Shown one piece after another: positions 25,717 to 33,891 of a stretch of DNA of 64,000 nucleotides. The notes beneath the pieces are model-generated. The model had not been told where the DNA came from. It searched no databases and saw only the letters and a program-made list of their open reading frames with translations. Where the stretch lies: NCBI GenBank assembly GCA_947623305.1, contig CANQGQ010000005.1:1-64000 (forward strand), written 5' to 3'. The DNA comes from an uncultured Alistipes sp. Its GTDB lineage: Bacteria > Bacteroidota > Bacteroidia > Bacteroidales > Rikenellaceae. Each line of letters opens with the position of its first letter. The first letter of the stretch is position 1. The position numbers and the translations under genes are program-made.

Positions 25717-26351
25717 ATCCGTTCTGTTTTTGATTTTTTGTTTTTAATGCGGATTCAAGAGCTGAGGGAGTTGAGTTTCAAACTATCTTATCTGCCTCTC
25801 GTTTATCCGACATTTTTTTTATGCGTCTTTCTGTCGCATCGGTCGTTTTCGTTTCGGGTGCTTAAAAAGGTAGGGATTAGGGAATGCAAGGTTTTTCGAG
25901 AAAAATACTACCCGCAGGGCTGGAGATTTTTCCCGAAAACAGGAGGCTTGACCTTGCTTTCCCGTCAAATCCCGAAATTACCTTTGCGCCCAGAACGGAA
26001 ATGACTGCCTGATGCGGCCCACTGAAAGGCGCGAAAATGGAGGTAAACGGAAGTAGAGGCAGATTAGACAGAAAACTTCAAAAGAGAAATCCGTGAAAAA
26101 AGGAAGTCCCCCCAAAAAAGGACATAGCCGGTAGCATGAAACCGAGCAAACCACCTGCAAGGAAGTATGGTTTTATCTGTCCGGCCGGACGTGTCGGGGC
26201 GGGCAGATAAAATCATTCTTCCCTGTTTGCCTGCTGTGGGTGACGGCTTGTTCCATTTATGGGCAAGCGGTCATACACGGCTTTCCGCTTCCGGCTCAAA
26301 AGAACGGCGAAAAAGAAAAATCATCTGAAAAGCCGTAAAAACACCTCTTTG
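25717..26351. other. Non-coding stretch upstream of the accessory operon
   Basis: About 635 bases without a convincing gene. Notable elements: TTACCTTTGCG at 25978-25988 on the plus strand matches a -7 box (TACCTTTG) but nothing coding lies downstream of it; a hairpin, TTTTATCTG (26171-26179) with CAGATAAAA (26205-26213), encloses a GC-rich loop. The DNA is purine-rich around 26030-26130. It may hold small RNAs or regulatory DNA of the element. Confidence 0.5.
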
Positions 26352-26436
26352 GCATAAGCACAAAAGAAATGGGCTTTGCCTCATCAGTCTAAACTGTTGC
26401 TTAGGCGTGAGGCAAAGCCCTTTTCTCCGCTTATGC
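26352..26436. repeat. Nested perfect inverted repeats near the element end
   Basis: Outer arms GCATAAGC (26352-26359) and GCTTATGC (26429-26436); inner arms GGGCTTTGCCTCA (26371-26383) and TGAGGCAAAGCCC (26408-26420), with 24 bases in the loop. Both sets are perfect. Without a T-run on either side, it is unlikely to be an ordinary terminator. Could be a protein-binding or processed-RNA structure, or a miniature element remnant. Confidence 0.65.
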
Positions 26437-26537
26437 AGTAGTCGGCACACGTTCGTTCAAAATCCTTTTGGGCGATGGTGTACCGACGAATAAAGCCGCT
26501 TTTACGGAAAAACTTGTATGAGATAGAAAAAAAATCA

Positions 26538-26561
26538 GGGAGATTCATATCAAAATCTCCC
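26538..26561. terminator. Bidirectional terminator hairpin
   Basis: GGGAGATT (26538-26545) pairs with AATCTCCC (26554-26561). The plus strand continues GTTTTATTGTT; on the minus strand the hairpin is followed by GATTTTTTTT. It lies 75 bases downstream of the small leftward gene at 26637-26801 and probably ends it. Confidence 0.7.
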
Positions 26562-26636
26562 GTTTTATTGTTACTTTTGCATACGAAGAGTTCTTTGAAG
26601 GTTACGCAACGCGCAGAAGAATAATGCAGCAGATAA

Positions 26637-26801
26637 CTAACTAAATCGTAACCTATTACTATCATGAGCGATTAACATACGCTCATTTCCAATAAAATAC
26701 ACTCTTTTCGTAACTTCATCATGCGAAGATTCAGGATAGCCTGATACCTTCACAAGCATTGCTCCATTAAGAGGGTTCCCTATAAAATATTTTTCTTCCA
26801 T
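26637..26801 (-). CDS. 54-residue unknown protein at the element end
   Basis: Reads MEEKYFIGNPLNGAMLVKVS ... and ends RLRFS. The sequence looks like a real small domain: two aromatic-glycine turns (YFIGNP, VYFIGNER) and a regular alternation of hydrophobic residues. A perfect -7 promoter (TATCTTTG) lies on the same strand at 26827-26834, 26 bases before the ATG, and a terminator follows at 26538-26561, so it forms a complete transcription unit. Composition is AT-rich like the cargo. Function unknown; the site next to the boundary suggests regulation of excision or a toxin-type small protein, but nothing in the sequence proves either. Confidence 0.6.
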   Translation of the reverse strand: MEEKYFIGNPLNGAMLVKVSGYPESSHDEVTKRVYFIGNERMLIAHDSNRLRFS

Positions 26802-26825
26802 ATCTAAATAATATATGTATGCGTT

Positions 26826-26835
26826 GCAAAGATAC
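26826..26835 (-). promoter_or_regulatory. Promoter and candidate attachment core at the element boundary
   Basis: On the minus strand GTATCTTTGC, identical to the CTnDOT core pattern GTANNTTTGC and containing the -7 box TATCTTTG. GC content changes within the next 40 bases, and the first chromosomal gene ends at 26878. This makes it the best right-end attachment site; a weaker candidate is TTACTTTTGC at 26571-26580. The matching left end is outside the window. Confidence 0.5.
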
Positions 26836-26877
26836 GAATTAATTTAACTTTACATTGCAATGGTTCGCGCCGGCCGA

Positions 26878-27465
26878 TTAGGGCATCCATTCGACGATGC
26901 CATCGGCTGGATGCGTTGTCCGCCAAGCCTCGAATTCCTCCCAAGTGCGTATGCCGTCCCGTATAACCGCTTGGTAATACTCGATTCCCATGATTTTCAG
27001 CTCGTCGGGTGTTTCGAATTTCAATCGCAGGATGGCTTCGCGCCGTTCGTCGGTCAACGCTGCGGCGATGCGGTCGGCCACCTGTTCGAAATAACCGTCG
27101 TATCGCGATCCGCGCAGAATGTGGATCAGGTCGATTTGCCACAATTCGTTTTCATTGTCCCGATACCATGCGTGCCATTCGATGCAGGCCTCGTCGGCGT
27201 CGAGCGAATTGCCGAACGAGATCCGGACGATACCCGGGCAGGAAGCAAGCCGCCCCATAACATCGAAATCCGACCGGAGGTCGATGCGGTCGGAATAGAT
27301 ATGGAAATCCAAATCCCGATGCTTGGCTAACAGCCCCATGCGCATGGAACCTACCTGCCGGACTTCGGCGCCGATGCTTTGCCAAAGCCGTTGCAAATCG
27401 AGTGCGGCGATGATTTGGTGGGCGCGGCGGGTATTTTCCGCTGCGCGTTCTGCATAAGCGCTCAT
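26878..27465 (-). CDS. Nucleotidyltransferase-fold protein
   Basis: A 195-residue protein with VGSMRMGLLAKHRDLDFHIY near residue 38, the Gly-Ser then Asp-x-Asp pattern of nucleotidyltransferases (possible metal ligands Asp51 and Asp53). A later EIWQIDLIHI-like segment could give the third acidic residue (here LWQIDLIHIL, near residue 108). Substrate unknown. It begins four bases after the arginine decarboxylase stop, so is likely co-transcribed with it. It is the first gene with chromosomal composition after the conjugative element. Confidence 0.65.
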   Translation of the reverse strand: MSAYAERAAENTRRAHQIIAALDLQRLWQSIGAEVRQVGSMRMGLLAKHRDLDFHIYSDRIDLRSDFDVMGRLASCPGIVRISFGNSLDADEACIEWHAWYRDNENELWQIDLIHILRGSRYDGYFEQVADRIAAALTDERREAILRLKFETPDELKIMGIEYYQAVIRDGIRTWEEFEAWRTTHPADGIVEWMP

Positions 27466-27469
27466 GGAA

Positions 27470-28864
27470 TCAATAGCCTAAAATGCGCAACATCGACCGA
27501 TAGGATTGTTCTTTGGCGAACAGGCGCGTATAATACTCGTTGTCCGACTTGTCGCGGTCGATGACGATGTGCTTCGGTGCCGGAATCAGACAGTGCTGGA
27601 TGCCGCCGAACCCGCCGATTGATTCCTGATAAGCTCCCGTGTGGAACAAGCCGATGTATTGCGTGTTGCCCGGTTCGAGTTTGGGCAGGAAGATGGCGTT
27701 GGTGTGGCACTCCGCATTGTAGAAATCTTCGCTGTCGCACGTGAGCCCTCCGAGGAATACCCGTTGATATTCCTTGTCCCAGTGGTTGATGGCCAGCATG
27801 ATGTAGCGCTGGTTGATGCCCCATGTATCGGGCAAAGTAGTAATGAACGACGAGTCGATCATGTACCAGTTCTCCCGATCGTTCTGCTGCTTTTGGTTCA
27901 CGATGGAGTAGAGCGCCGCACCGCTTTCGCCTACGGTGAAAGAGCCGAATTCCGTGAAGATATTGGGCTCTTCGATGCCGTTGCGTTGGCAGATGTTTTT
28001 GATCTGGGCGACGATCTCTTCGGTCAGATATTCGTAGTCGTATTCGAAATTGAGCGAGTTCTTGATGGGGAATCCGCCGCCAATATTGAGGCTGTCCAAC
28101 TCCGGACAAATGCGTTTCAGTTCGCAGTAGACGTTCAGACACTTCGACAATTCGTTCCAATAGTAGGCCGTGTCCTTGATGCCCGTATTGATGAAAAAGT
28201 GCAGCATCTTGAGCTGGAATTTCTTGCTGTTCTTGAGCTTGGCCTTGTAGAAATCGACGATGTCGTTGTAGCGGATGCCGAGCCGCGAGGTGTAGAAGTC
28301 GAATTTAGGTTCCTCCTCACAGGCAATGCGGATGCCTACTTTGCATTTTTTCGTGAAGGCATCTTCGAAGAGGTCGAGTTCCTCCTTGTTGTCGAGCACC
28401 GGAATGGTGTTGATGAAGCCGTCGTTGACCAATTGGGCGATGTTCTCGACATACTGCGGGCGCTTGAATCCGTTGCAGACGATATAGCGATCCTTGTCGA
28501 TGATGCCGCTGTCGTAGAGCGCATTGATGATATGGATGTCGTAGGCCGACGAGGTCTCCAGATGGATGTCGTTTTTCATCGCCTCCTCCAGCACGAACGA
28601 AAAATGACTCGACTTGGTGCAGTAACAATAGTTGTACGAACCTTTGTAATCGACCTTCGCCATGGCTACGTTGAACATGCGTTTCGCCCGATTGATCTGC
28701 GACGAGATTTTGGGCAGATAGGTGATCTTGAGTGGCGTGCCGTATTGTTTGATCAACTCCATCAGCGGAATGTCATGGAATTGCAGTTCGTTGTCTTCGA
28801 CCGAAAACTCGTCCTGCGGGAAGTCGAACGATTGTTCGATGAGGTCGATGTACTTGTCCTTCAT
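27470..28864 (-). CDS. speA: Arginine decarboxylase-like PLP enzyme
   Basis: A 464-residue fold III PLP decarboxylase. The PLP lysine is Lys84 in CYCTKSSHFSF, the substrate/PLP glycine motif is NIGGGFPIKN, the phosphate-binding region is TEFGSFTVGESGA, and the active-site Cys-Asp is in GGLTCDSEDFY near 370. Size and motifs match the shorter Bacteroidota arginine decarboxylases that give agmatine, the entry to polyamines, rather than the 630-residue E. coli SpeA. With the carboxynorspermidine genes at 58551-61510, it points to a spermidine route. A substrate other than arginine (such as diaminopimelate) cannot be excluded from motifs alone, but the length and lack of LysA features favour arginine. 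Confidence 0.82.
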   Translation of the reverse strand: MKDKYIDLIEQSFDFPQDEFSVEDNELQFHDIPLMELIKQYGTPLKITYLPKISSQINRAKRMFNVAMAKVDYKGSYNYCYCTKSSHFSFVLEEAMKNDIHLETSSAYDIHIINALYDSGIIDKDRYIVCNGFKRPQYVENIAQLVNDGFINTIPVLDNKEELDLFEDAFTKKCKVGIRIACEEEPKFDFYTSRLGIRYNDIVDFYKAKLKNSKKFQLKMLHFFINTGIKDTAYYWNELSKCLNVYCELKRICPELDSLNIGGGFPIKNSLNFEYDYEYLTEEIVAQIKNICQRNGIEEPNIFTEFGSFTVGESGAALYSIVNQKQQNDRENWYMIDSSFITTLPDTWGINQRYIMLAINHWDKEYQRVFLGGLTCDSEDFYNAECHTNAIFLPKLEPGNTQYIGLFHTGAYQESIGGFGGIQHCLIPAPKHIVIDRDKSDNEYYTRLFAKEQSYRSMLRILGY

Positions 28865-29089
28865 GGCTCGTTGTCGTTTTCGTAAGGAATCCGTCTCGGT
28901 TACATTGCAAATTTCGGGACAATGTAGCTCGATCGGATCGGGTTCGGGTTACGGGATGCAAAGTAAACGATTATTTTCCGGATCGCCGCCGCTTTCGCCG
29001 ATTATTTTGAAAAAGTAGGCCGGATTTTGCTTTTTTCTGCGAAAAGCGGTAAATTTGAGCCGTAAATCGAATAAAGCGAAAGTAGTGCG

Positions 29090-29932
29090 GTGGAGTTGCA
29101 GACTGTCCTGACGAAATATCTGGAGACGCACAAACGGATCGTCGTTCCTCAGTTGGGGGTCTTTCTCGTCAAGGAGCCCGGCAAGAGCATCGTCTTTTCG
29201 GAACTGATGAAGCGCGACGATGGGGTTCTGCGCGGTTTGTTGATGGCCGACGGACGGAGCGAAGTCGAGGCCGCCGGCGCGATCGACCGGTTCGTCTTCG
29301 AGGTGCGTCATGCGGTGGAGAGCGGAACGGAATACCGTCTCGCCGATTTCGGTACGATGAAACCGGGCCCCAACGGAACGATTCATTTCTGCTATCGGCC
29401 GGTTGTTCGGCTCGATCGACCCACTCGACCGGTCGAGCCTGTTCCCGCTCCGTCCGTCGGCCGGCAAACTCCGCCGGTTCCGAAACCTGTCGAAAAACCG
29501 GCTCCCGAACCTGTCGTCGATGTCGCTTCGGCTTCGACTATGCAATCGGCGCCCCGAGCGGAAGTGCGCAGCGTGCAGCCGGTGGAGCCGGATTCATCCT
29601 ATAAGTCGCATATTGATACGGCCCGCATGGCCGAGACGGTGCGGATGGCTTTCAGCGACGAGCCGGACGATGCGGATGCGCCGACGAAAAAAGGTTCGCC
29701 ATCGACGAAACGTCCCGCCCGTTTGTATGAAGATGAAACGGACGAGGAGGCCGATGAGGTTTATTCGGAACGCAGACCGGCTCATCGCAAGTTCGATCGG
29801 TTCTTGTTCCTGGCGATTCTGGCTGCCGTGATTGCGGTGGCGGCCATTGCGTTCGGTTTTTGGCGCGAGGCCCGCGAACGACAGGCTGAAGAGGCCCTGC
29901 AACAGATGGAACAAACCGATTACCCGACTTGA
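29090..29932 (+). CDS. HU-like (CCDC81-type) membrane-anchored protein
   Basis: A 280-residue protein. Residues 1-100 form an HU-related domain of the bacterial CCDC81 type (LTKYLETHKRIVVPQLGVFL, then YRLADFGTMKPGPNGTIHF). A proline- and charge-rich linker follows (about 105-230), then one membrane helix (about 236-255, FLFLAILAAVIAVAAIAFGF) and a short tail. In this family the HU domain is often joined to SPOR domains; none is seen here. The start is GTG 29090; no better ATG exists in this frame. Its stop is next to the start of the sigma-54 activator, so the two may be coupled. Confidence 0.75.
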   Translation: MELQTVLTKYLETHKRIVVPQLGVFLVKEPGKSIVFSELMKRDDGVLRGLLMADGRSEVEAAGAIDRFVFEVRHAVESGTEYRLADFGTMKPGPNGTIHFCYRPVVRLDRPTRPVEPVPAPSVGRQTPPVPKPVEKPAPEPVVDVASASTMQSAPRAEVRSVQPVEPDSSYKSHIDTARMAETVRMAFSDEPDDADAPTKKGSPSTKRPARLYEDETDEEADEVYSERRPAHRKFDRFLFLAILAAVIAVAAIAFGFWREARERQAEEALQQMEQTDYPT

Positions 29933-29952
29933 ATAAATTGGACGTACAGAAA

Positions 29953-31197
29953 ATGCAGATAACTCAGGAACAGATCAATTCGGTCAAACAACGCTTCGGA
30001 ATCATCGGTACATCGGAATCGCTCGATCGCGCGCTCGAAGTCGCCTTGCGGGTGGCTCCGACCGATTTGACTGTGCTGATTACGGGCGAGAGCGGTGTGG
30101 GCAAGGAGTTTTTCCCGCAGGTCGTCCATGCCTTTTCGGCCCGTAAACACAATAAATATATCGCCGTCAATTGTGCAGCCATTCCCGAGGGTACCATCGA
30201 CTCGGAACTTTTCGGACATGAGAAAGGAGCTTTTACCGGCGCTGTGGATGCTCGAAAGGGTTATTTCGAAGAGGCCGACGGCGGTACGATCTTTCTCGAC
30301 GAGGTGGCGGAGCTTCCGCTTCCGACGCAGGCTCGGCTGTTGCGGGTGTTGCAGACCGGTGAATACATTCGGGTCGGATCGTCGAAGGTGCAAAAGACCA
30401 ACGTCCGGGTCGTGGCGGCCACCAATACCGACTTGCAGCAGGCGATTTCGACGGGTCGTTTCCGCGAGGATTTGTACTATCGCTTGGGAACGGTGCCGAT
30501 CGTGGTTCCGGCTTTGCGCGAGCGGTCGGGGGACATTCCGTTGTTGTTCCGCAAGTTCGCGTCCGATGTGGCGACGCAGTATCGCATGCCGGCGGTAACG
30601 CTCGACGACGGTGCCCGCGAAATGTTGATGGATTATTATTGGCGGGGCAACATCCGTCAGTTGAAGAACGTCGCCGAACAGATTTCCGCCATCGAACAGG
30701 TGCGGGTCATAACGCCCGAGGTGCTGGCCAAATATCTGCCTCGACAGGAGGGCGGTGCTCCGATCGCAACGGAGATGCCTCATGCGGATGCGAATCCGTC
30801 GACGGAACGCGAATTGTTATATAAGGTGCTGTTCGATATGCGTTCCGACATCAACGATTTGAAACGGATGCTTTCGGAGTTGATGCAGGGGGCTTCGTGG
30901 GTGTCTCGCGAGCAGCCGTACGACATCAAAGCGCTGTTGCCGACCACGGCCCAGCGTTCCGTGCACGTCGTCGAGCGCGGAGCGGCGTATGGCAACGGGG
31001 CACCGGTCTATACCGAGAGTGAAGAGGTTACCGACGAACCGCCGCGCGAGAAGACCAAGGCTGATATGCAGCGTGAACAGATTCTTCGGGCGTTGCGTCA
31101 TAACAACGGGCGTCGGCGCGAAGCTGCGGCCGAGTTGTTCATGTCCGAACGGACGCTCTATCGGAAGATCAAAGAGCTCGGAATAGAGGAGGATTAA
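29953..31197 (+). CDS. Sigma-54-dependent transcription activator
   Basis: A 414-residue AAA+ activator. Walker A GESGVGKE is near residue 45, the sigma-54 contact loop GAFTGA near 93, Walker B GGTIFLDEVAELP near 112 and an arginine-finger region near 160-180. The C-terminal 50 residues form a Fis-type helix-turn-helix (RREAAAELFMSERTLYRKIK). There is no receiver or sensing domain before the AAA+ module. The ATG at 29953 is favoured; a TTG at 29929 overlapping the previous gene is possible. It heads lptE-secG genes, a cluster I recall from other Bacteroidota. Confidence 0.9.
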   Translation: MQITQEQINSVKQRFGIIGTSESLDRALEVALRVAPTDLTVLITGESGVGKEFFPQVVHAFSARKHNKYIAVNCAAIPEGTIDSELFGHEKGAFTGAVDARKGYFEEADGGTIFLDEVAELPLPTQARLLRVLQTGEYIRVGSSKVQKTNVRVVAATNTDLQQAISTGRFREDLYYRLGTVPIVVPALRERSGDIPLLFRKFASDVATQYRMPAVTLDDGAREMLMDYYWRGNIRQLKNVAEQISAIEQVRVITPEVLAKYLPRQEGGAPIATEMPHADANPSTERELLYKVLFDMRSDINDLKRMLSELMQGASWVSREQPYDIKALLPTTAQRSVHVVERGAAYGNGAPVYTESEEVTDEPPREKTKADMQREQILRALRHNNGRRREAAAELFMSERTLYRKIKELGIEED

Positions 31198-31199
31198 GT

Positions 31200-31730
31200 A
31201 TGCAGGGAGCGATGAATAAATTTGTCATCCGGTTGGTCGTGGGAGCGGTCGTCTTGTTGTCGACGGGCAGTTGCGGCGTCTCGATCAAGTATTCGTTGTC
31301 GGGCGCATCCATTCCGCCGGCGGCCAAGACCTTTTCGGTCGCCTATTTCCCCAACAACGCCACGATGGTTTCGCCGATGTTGAGTTCGACGCTCACCGAA
31401 GCGTTGGTCGACATGTTTTCGCAGCGAACGCGCTTGACGCAGGTCGACGAGGGGGGCGATTTCGCTTTCGAGGGCGAGATCATCAATTACACGTCGGTTA
31501 CGGCATCGGTGTCGAGCGACGATTATGCATTGTTGAACCGGTTGACGATCACGGTCCGGGTGCGGTTCACCAATGCCATCGACGAAAAAGCCTCGTGGAG
31601 CCAAACTTTCTCGGCCTACGAGGATTACGATTCGACGAAGCTGTTGACCGAGGTCGAGGGCGAATTGATTCCGCAGATCGTCGAAAAAATCGTAACCGAC
31701 ATCTTCCAGGCGTCGGCATCCAATTGGTAA
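31200..31730 (+). CDS. lptE: LptE-like LPS assembly lipoprotein
   Basis: A 176-residue lipoprotein: basic start, hydrophobic stretch, and lipobox STGSCG (Cys near 25). The mature part ([20 protein letters not shown] and later [20 protein letters not shown]) fits LptE, the outer membrane partner of LptD. The ATG at 31200 or 31212 (MNKFVIR) could be used. It lies two bases after the sigma-54 activator and 14 before the next gene, so one operon is likely. Confidence 0.82.
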   Translation: MQGAMNKFVIRLVVGAVVLLSTGSCGVSIKYSLSGASIPPAAKTFSVAYFPNNATMVSPMLSSTLTEALVDMFSQRTRLTQVDEGGDFAFEGEIINYTSVTASVSSDDYALLNRLTITVRVRFTNAIDEKASWSQTFSAYEDYDSTKLLTEVEGELIPQIVEKIVTDIFQASASNW

Positions 31731-31744
31731 CGGCATTTTATCTT

Positions 31745-32242
31745 ATGGAATCAATCCGACTCTTATCAAAAATTCTTTTTCCGGAGGCCGAACCCGACGG
31801 GGCGGCACTCGATGCGCTGGTTCGGCGTTACGAATGGTTCGGGCCCGCACGGGTTTTGCGGGAACGATCGACGGGGCGTTTCGATGTTCGTTCGGCGTTG
31901 CTGGCTCCGTGGCGGGCCGAAAGTTCGCTCCATGCGGAGCCGATCGACGCGACGGCCTTGCAGTCGGCGTCGTCCGACGATCTGATCGACCGCTTTTTGG
32001 AAGTTTCGGATTTGCGGATCGTGGCCGAGGAGGGCGAACCCGACCAAGAGGTGCGGATCGCTCCCGATTGGGCCGACAACGAGGAATTGGTGAGCGAATC
32101 GCTGGCCGAAATCTATCTCGCACAGGGCCTTTCCGATCAGGCGATAGCGATTTATCGTAAATTAAGTTTGCTAAATCCCGAAAAAAGTATTTACTTTGCC
32201 GAGCTTATCGACAAAATCGAAAGAGAAAAAAACAATAATTAA
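31745..32242 (+). CDS. Unknown small protein with tetratricopeptide-like C-terminus
   Basis: A 165-residue protein; the final part, [20 protein letters not shown] then [20 protein letters not shown], resembles one tetratricopeptide-like helical pair. The rest is charged and unfamiliar. I chose the ATG at 31745 ([13 protein letters not shown]), since the upstream frame reads through lptE out of phase. The same gene appears between lptE and secG in other Bacteroidota as I remember; a role in envelope assembly is inference. Confidence 0.75.
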   Translation: MESIRLLSKILFPEAEPDGAALDALVRRYEWFGPARVLRERSTGRFDVRSALLAPWRAESSLHAEPIDATALQSASSDDLIDRFLEVSDLRIVAEEGEPDQEVRIAPDWADNEELVSESLAEIYLAQGLSDQAIAIYRKLSLLNPEKSIYFAELIDKIEREKNNN

Positions 32243-32254
32243 AAATTCAACGAT

Positions 32255-32626
32255 ATGTTATACACGATTTGCGTTGCCTTGATCGTCATTGCGAGCATTC
32301 TGGTGATTCTCGCGGTATTGGTGCAGAATCCCAAGAGCGGCATGGCCGCCAATTTCGGCGCATCGAATCAGGTGATGGGTGTGCGGGAGACGTCCGATTT
32401 TTTGGAGAAATTCACATGGACGATGGCAGTGGTCATCTTGGTGCTGAGCCTGATCGCTACGGTCGCGATGAATCGGGGCGATGCTGCCGAAGGCGATTCC
32501 GAAGTTGCAAAGGATGTCAAAGCCTTGCAGGAACAGGTGCTTGAGACCGCTCCGGCTATTCCGCAGACCGAAGTTCCCGCTGCAAGCGACGAACAGCAGC
32601 CTGCCGCTGAAGAATCGGCCGAATAA
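32255..32626 (+). CDS. secG: Preprotein translocase subunit SecG
   Basis: A 123-residue protein with two membrane helices (about 3-22 and 52-73) linked by the SecG signature QNPKSGMAANFGASNQVMGV (near 26-45). The C-terminal tail is acidic and Ala/Pro-rich, as in Bacteroidota SecG. A terminator follows at 32657-32684. Confidence 0.9.
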   Translation: MLYTICVALIVIASILVILAVLVQNPKSGMAANFGASNQVMGVRETSDFLEKFTWTMAVVILVLSLIATVAMNRGDAAEGDSEVAKDVKALQEQVLETAPAIPQTEVPAASDEQQPAAEESAE

Positions 32627-32656
32627 GAATCGGAACCCGGATTCCACGAAAAATTC

Positions 32657-32684
32657 AGAGAGCCGCATCTGTTTGCGGCTCTCT
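32657..32684 (+). terminator. Terminator after secG
   Basis: AGAGAGCCGC pairs with GCGGCTCTCT around a short loop, followed by TTGTTTG. It separates secG from the next gene. Confidence 0.8.
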
Positions 32685-32719
32685 TTGTTTGATAGCTCTT
32701 TTATAACACGTCTGGAAAA

Positions 32720-33103
32720 ATGGATGTACTGACTTTTCGCGATTATTGCCTCTCGTTGCCCATGAGCGAGGAGACCACGCCGTTCGACGAAACGACGCTC
32801 GTCTACAAGGTCGGCGGTAAGATGTTCGCTTTGGCGGATATGGTCGATTTCACGTGCGTAGCCGTGAAATGCGATCCCGATCGGGCGATCGCGCTGCGCG
32901 AGCGCTATCCGGAGGTAACGCCCGGCGTCCATCTGAACAAACGTCATTGGAACGATGTGCGTACGGACAGCGATCTGCCCGATCGTTTCATTCGCGAGCA
33001 GATCCGCAATTCCTATATGCTGGTATTGCGGCAGAACGTAACGCCCAAATCCCTGCGCGACGAGCTCATCGCTTATGTCGAGCAGCACGGATTGCCCGAA
33101 TAG
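32720..33103 (+). CDS. MmcQ/YjbR-family protein
   Basis: A 127-residue protein matching MmcQ/YjbR: LPMSEETTPFDETTLVYKVG, GKMFALADMVDF, GVHLNKRHWNDVR and the C-terminal SYMLV segment. The fold is a small alpha/beta domain with presumed DNA-binding-like shape; a biochemical function is not established. It converges on the thiamine transporter gene, 13 bases away. Confidence 0.88.
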   Translation: MDVLTFRDYCLSLPMSEETTPFDETTLVYKVGGKMFALADMVDFTCVAVKCDPDRAIALRERYPEVTPGVHLNKRHWNDVRTDSDLPDRFIREQIRNSYMLVLRQNVTPKSLRDELIAYVEQHGLPE

Positions 33104-33116
33104 GCTCCGGACCGGC

Positions 33117-33749
33117 CTATTCCGCTGTAATTTGTTTCCGCCAGCGCAGATAACCTGCTACGGCCAAAGCCGAATAGAGCAGATAAAGACCGGCCGTAAA
33201 GGGAATATCCTTGTAGATGTACAGTCCGACGGTCGTCAGATCGACGACCAACCACACGAGCCATTGCTCCGCGTATTTGCGCGACAGCATCCACAGGGCG
33301 ACGACCGACAACGCCGTCGTGAAGCTGTCCCAGAAAGGCACGGTGCTGTTCGTGTATCGCACGAGCAGCAGATAGATCGCTGCATGGGTGCCGAAATAAA
33401 CTCCGACGAGTACCGGCACCAACCGCTGGGGCGTGTGGCCGATTTTCAGCGGTTTCCGCCTTCCGACTGAATGATCGGGCCGAACCGAACGATTCTTGGC
33501 CGGTGTGCCGGCGTCTCTGCTGCCTCCTCGGGTGCGGTACCACACGATCCAGCCGTACAGTCCGGCCAGAATGTAGTAAATCTGCATCGAACAGTCGGCA
33601 TAGAGTCCCGACCGATAGTAGAGCAGGCCGTGGACGATCGGCATGATCAACCCGACGATCCACAGCCGGATGTCGGCGTGATATTCGAGCCAAAGGTAGA
33701 GCAGCCCGAGGACGATGCCCGTGAACTGAAGAACGAGTTTCCAATCCAT
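33117..33749 (-). CDS. pnuT: PnuC-family transporter, probably for thiamine (PnuT)
   Basis: A 210-residue membrane protein with about seven helices and the PnuC-like aromatic-rich segments (SMQIYYILAGLYGWIVWYRT and FWDSFTTALSVVALWMLSRK). PnuC relatives carry nicotinamide riboside, but the gene follows a TonB receptor controlled by a TPP riboswitch; in Bacteroidota that arrangement marks PnuT thiamine uptake. A charged insert sits between helices (about 75-105). The 142 bases before it contain no convincing gene, although thiamine pyrophosphokinase often follows in other genomes and is not seen here. Confidence 0.82.
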   Translation of the reverse strand: MDWKLVLQFTGIVLGLLYLWLEYHADIRLWIVGLIMPIVHGLLYYRSGLYADCSMQIYYILAGLYGWIVWYRTRGGSRDAGTPAKNRSVRPDHSVGRRKPLKIGHTPQRLVPVLVGVYFGTHAAIYLLLVRYTNSTVPFWDSFTTALSVVALWMLSRKYAEQWLVWLVVDLTTVGLYIYKDIPFTAGLYLLYSALAVAGYLRWRKQITAE

Positions 33750-33891
33750 AATCGGTTTCGAAAAGCGAAGTAATCCTATCTGTTTTATCCGTTTAGCGGT
33801 AGTCTGATCGTCCGGCCCTTTGCGGGACTTCGCCCGAAGCCCCTGTTTGGACGGGGGCCTCGGGACGGGTTCCGTAGAGTCGGTCGAATCG

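Noticed and set aside
26384..26665. 93-codon leftward frame beside the element end
   Set aside because: It runs through the bidirectional terminator at 26538-26561 and ends in the inverted repeat; composition is irregular and it overlaps the better-supported 54-codon gene.
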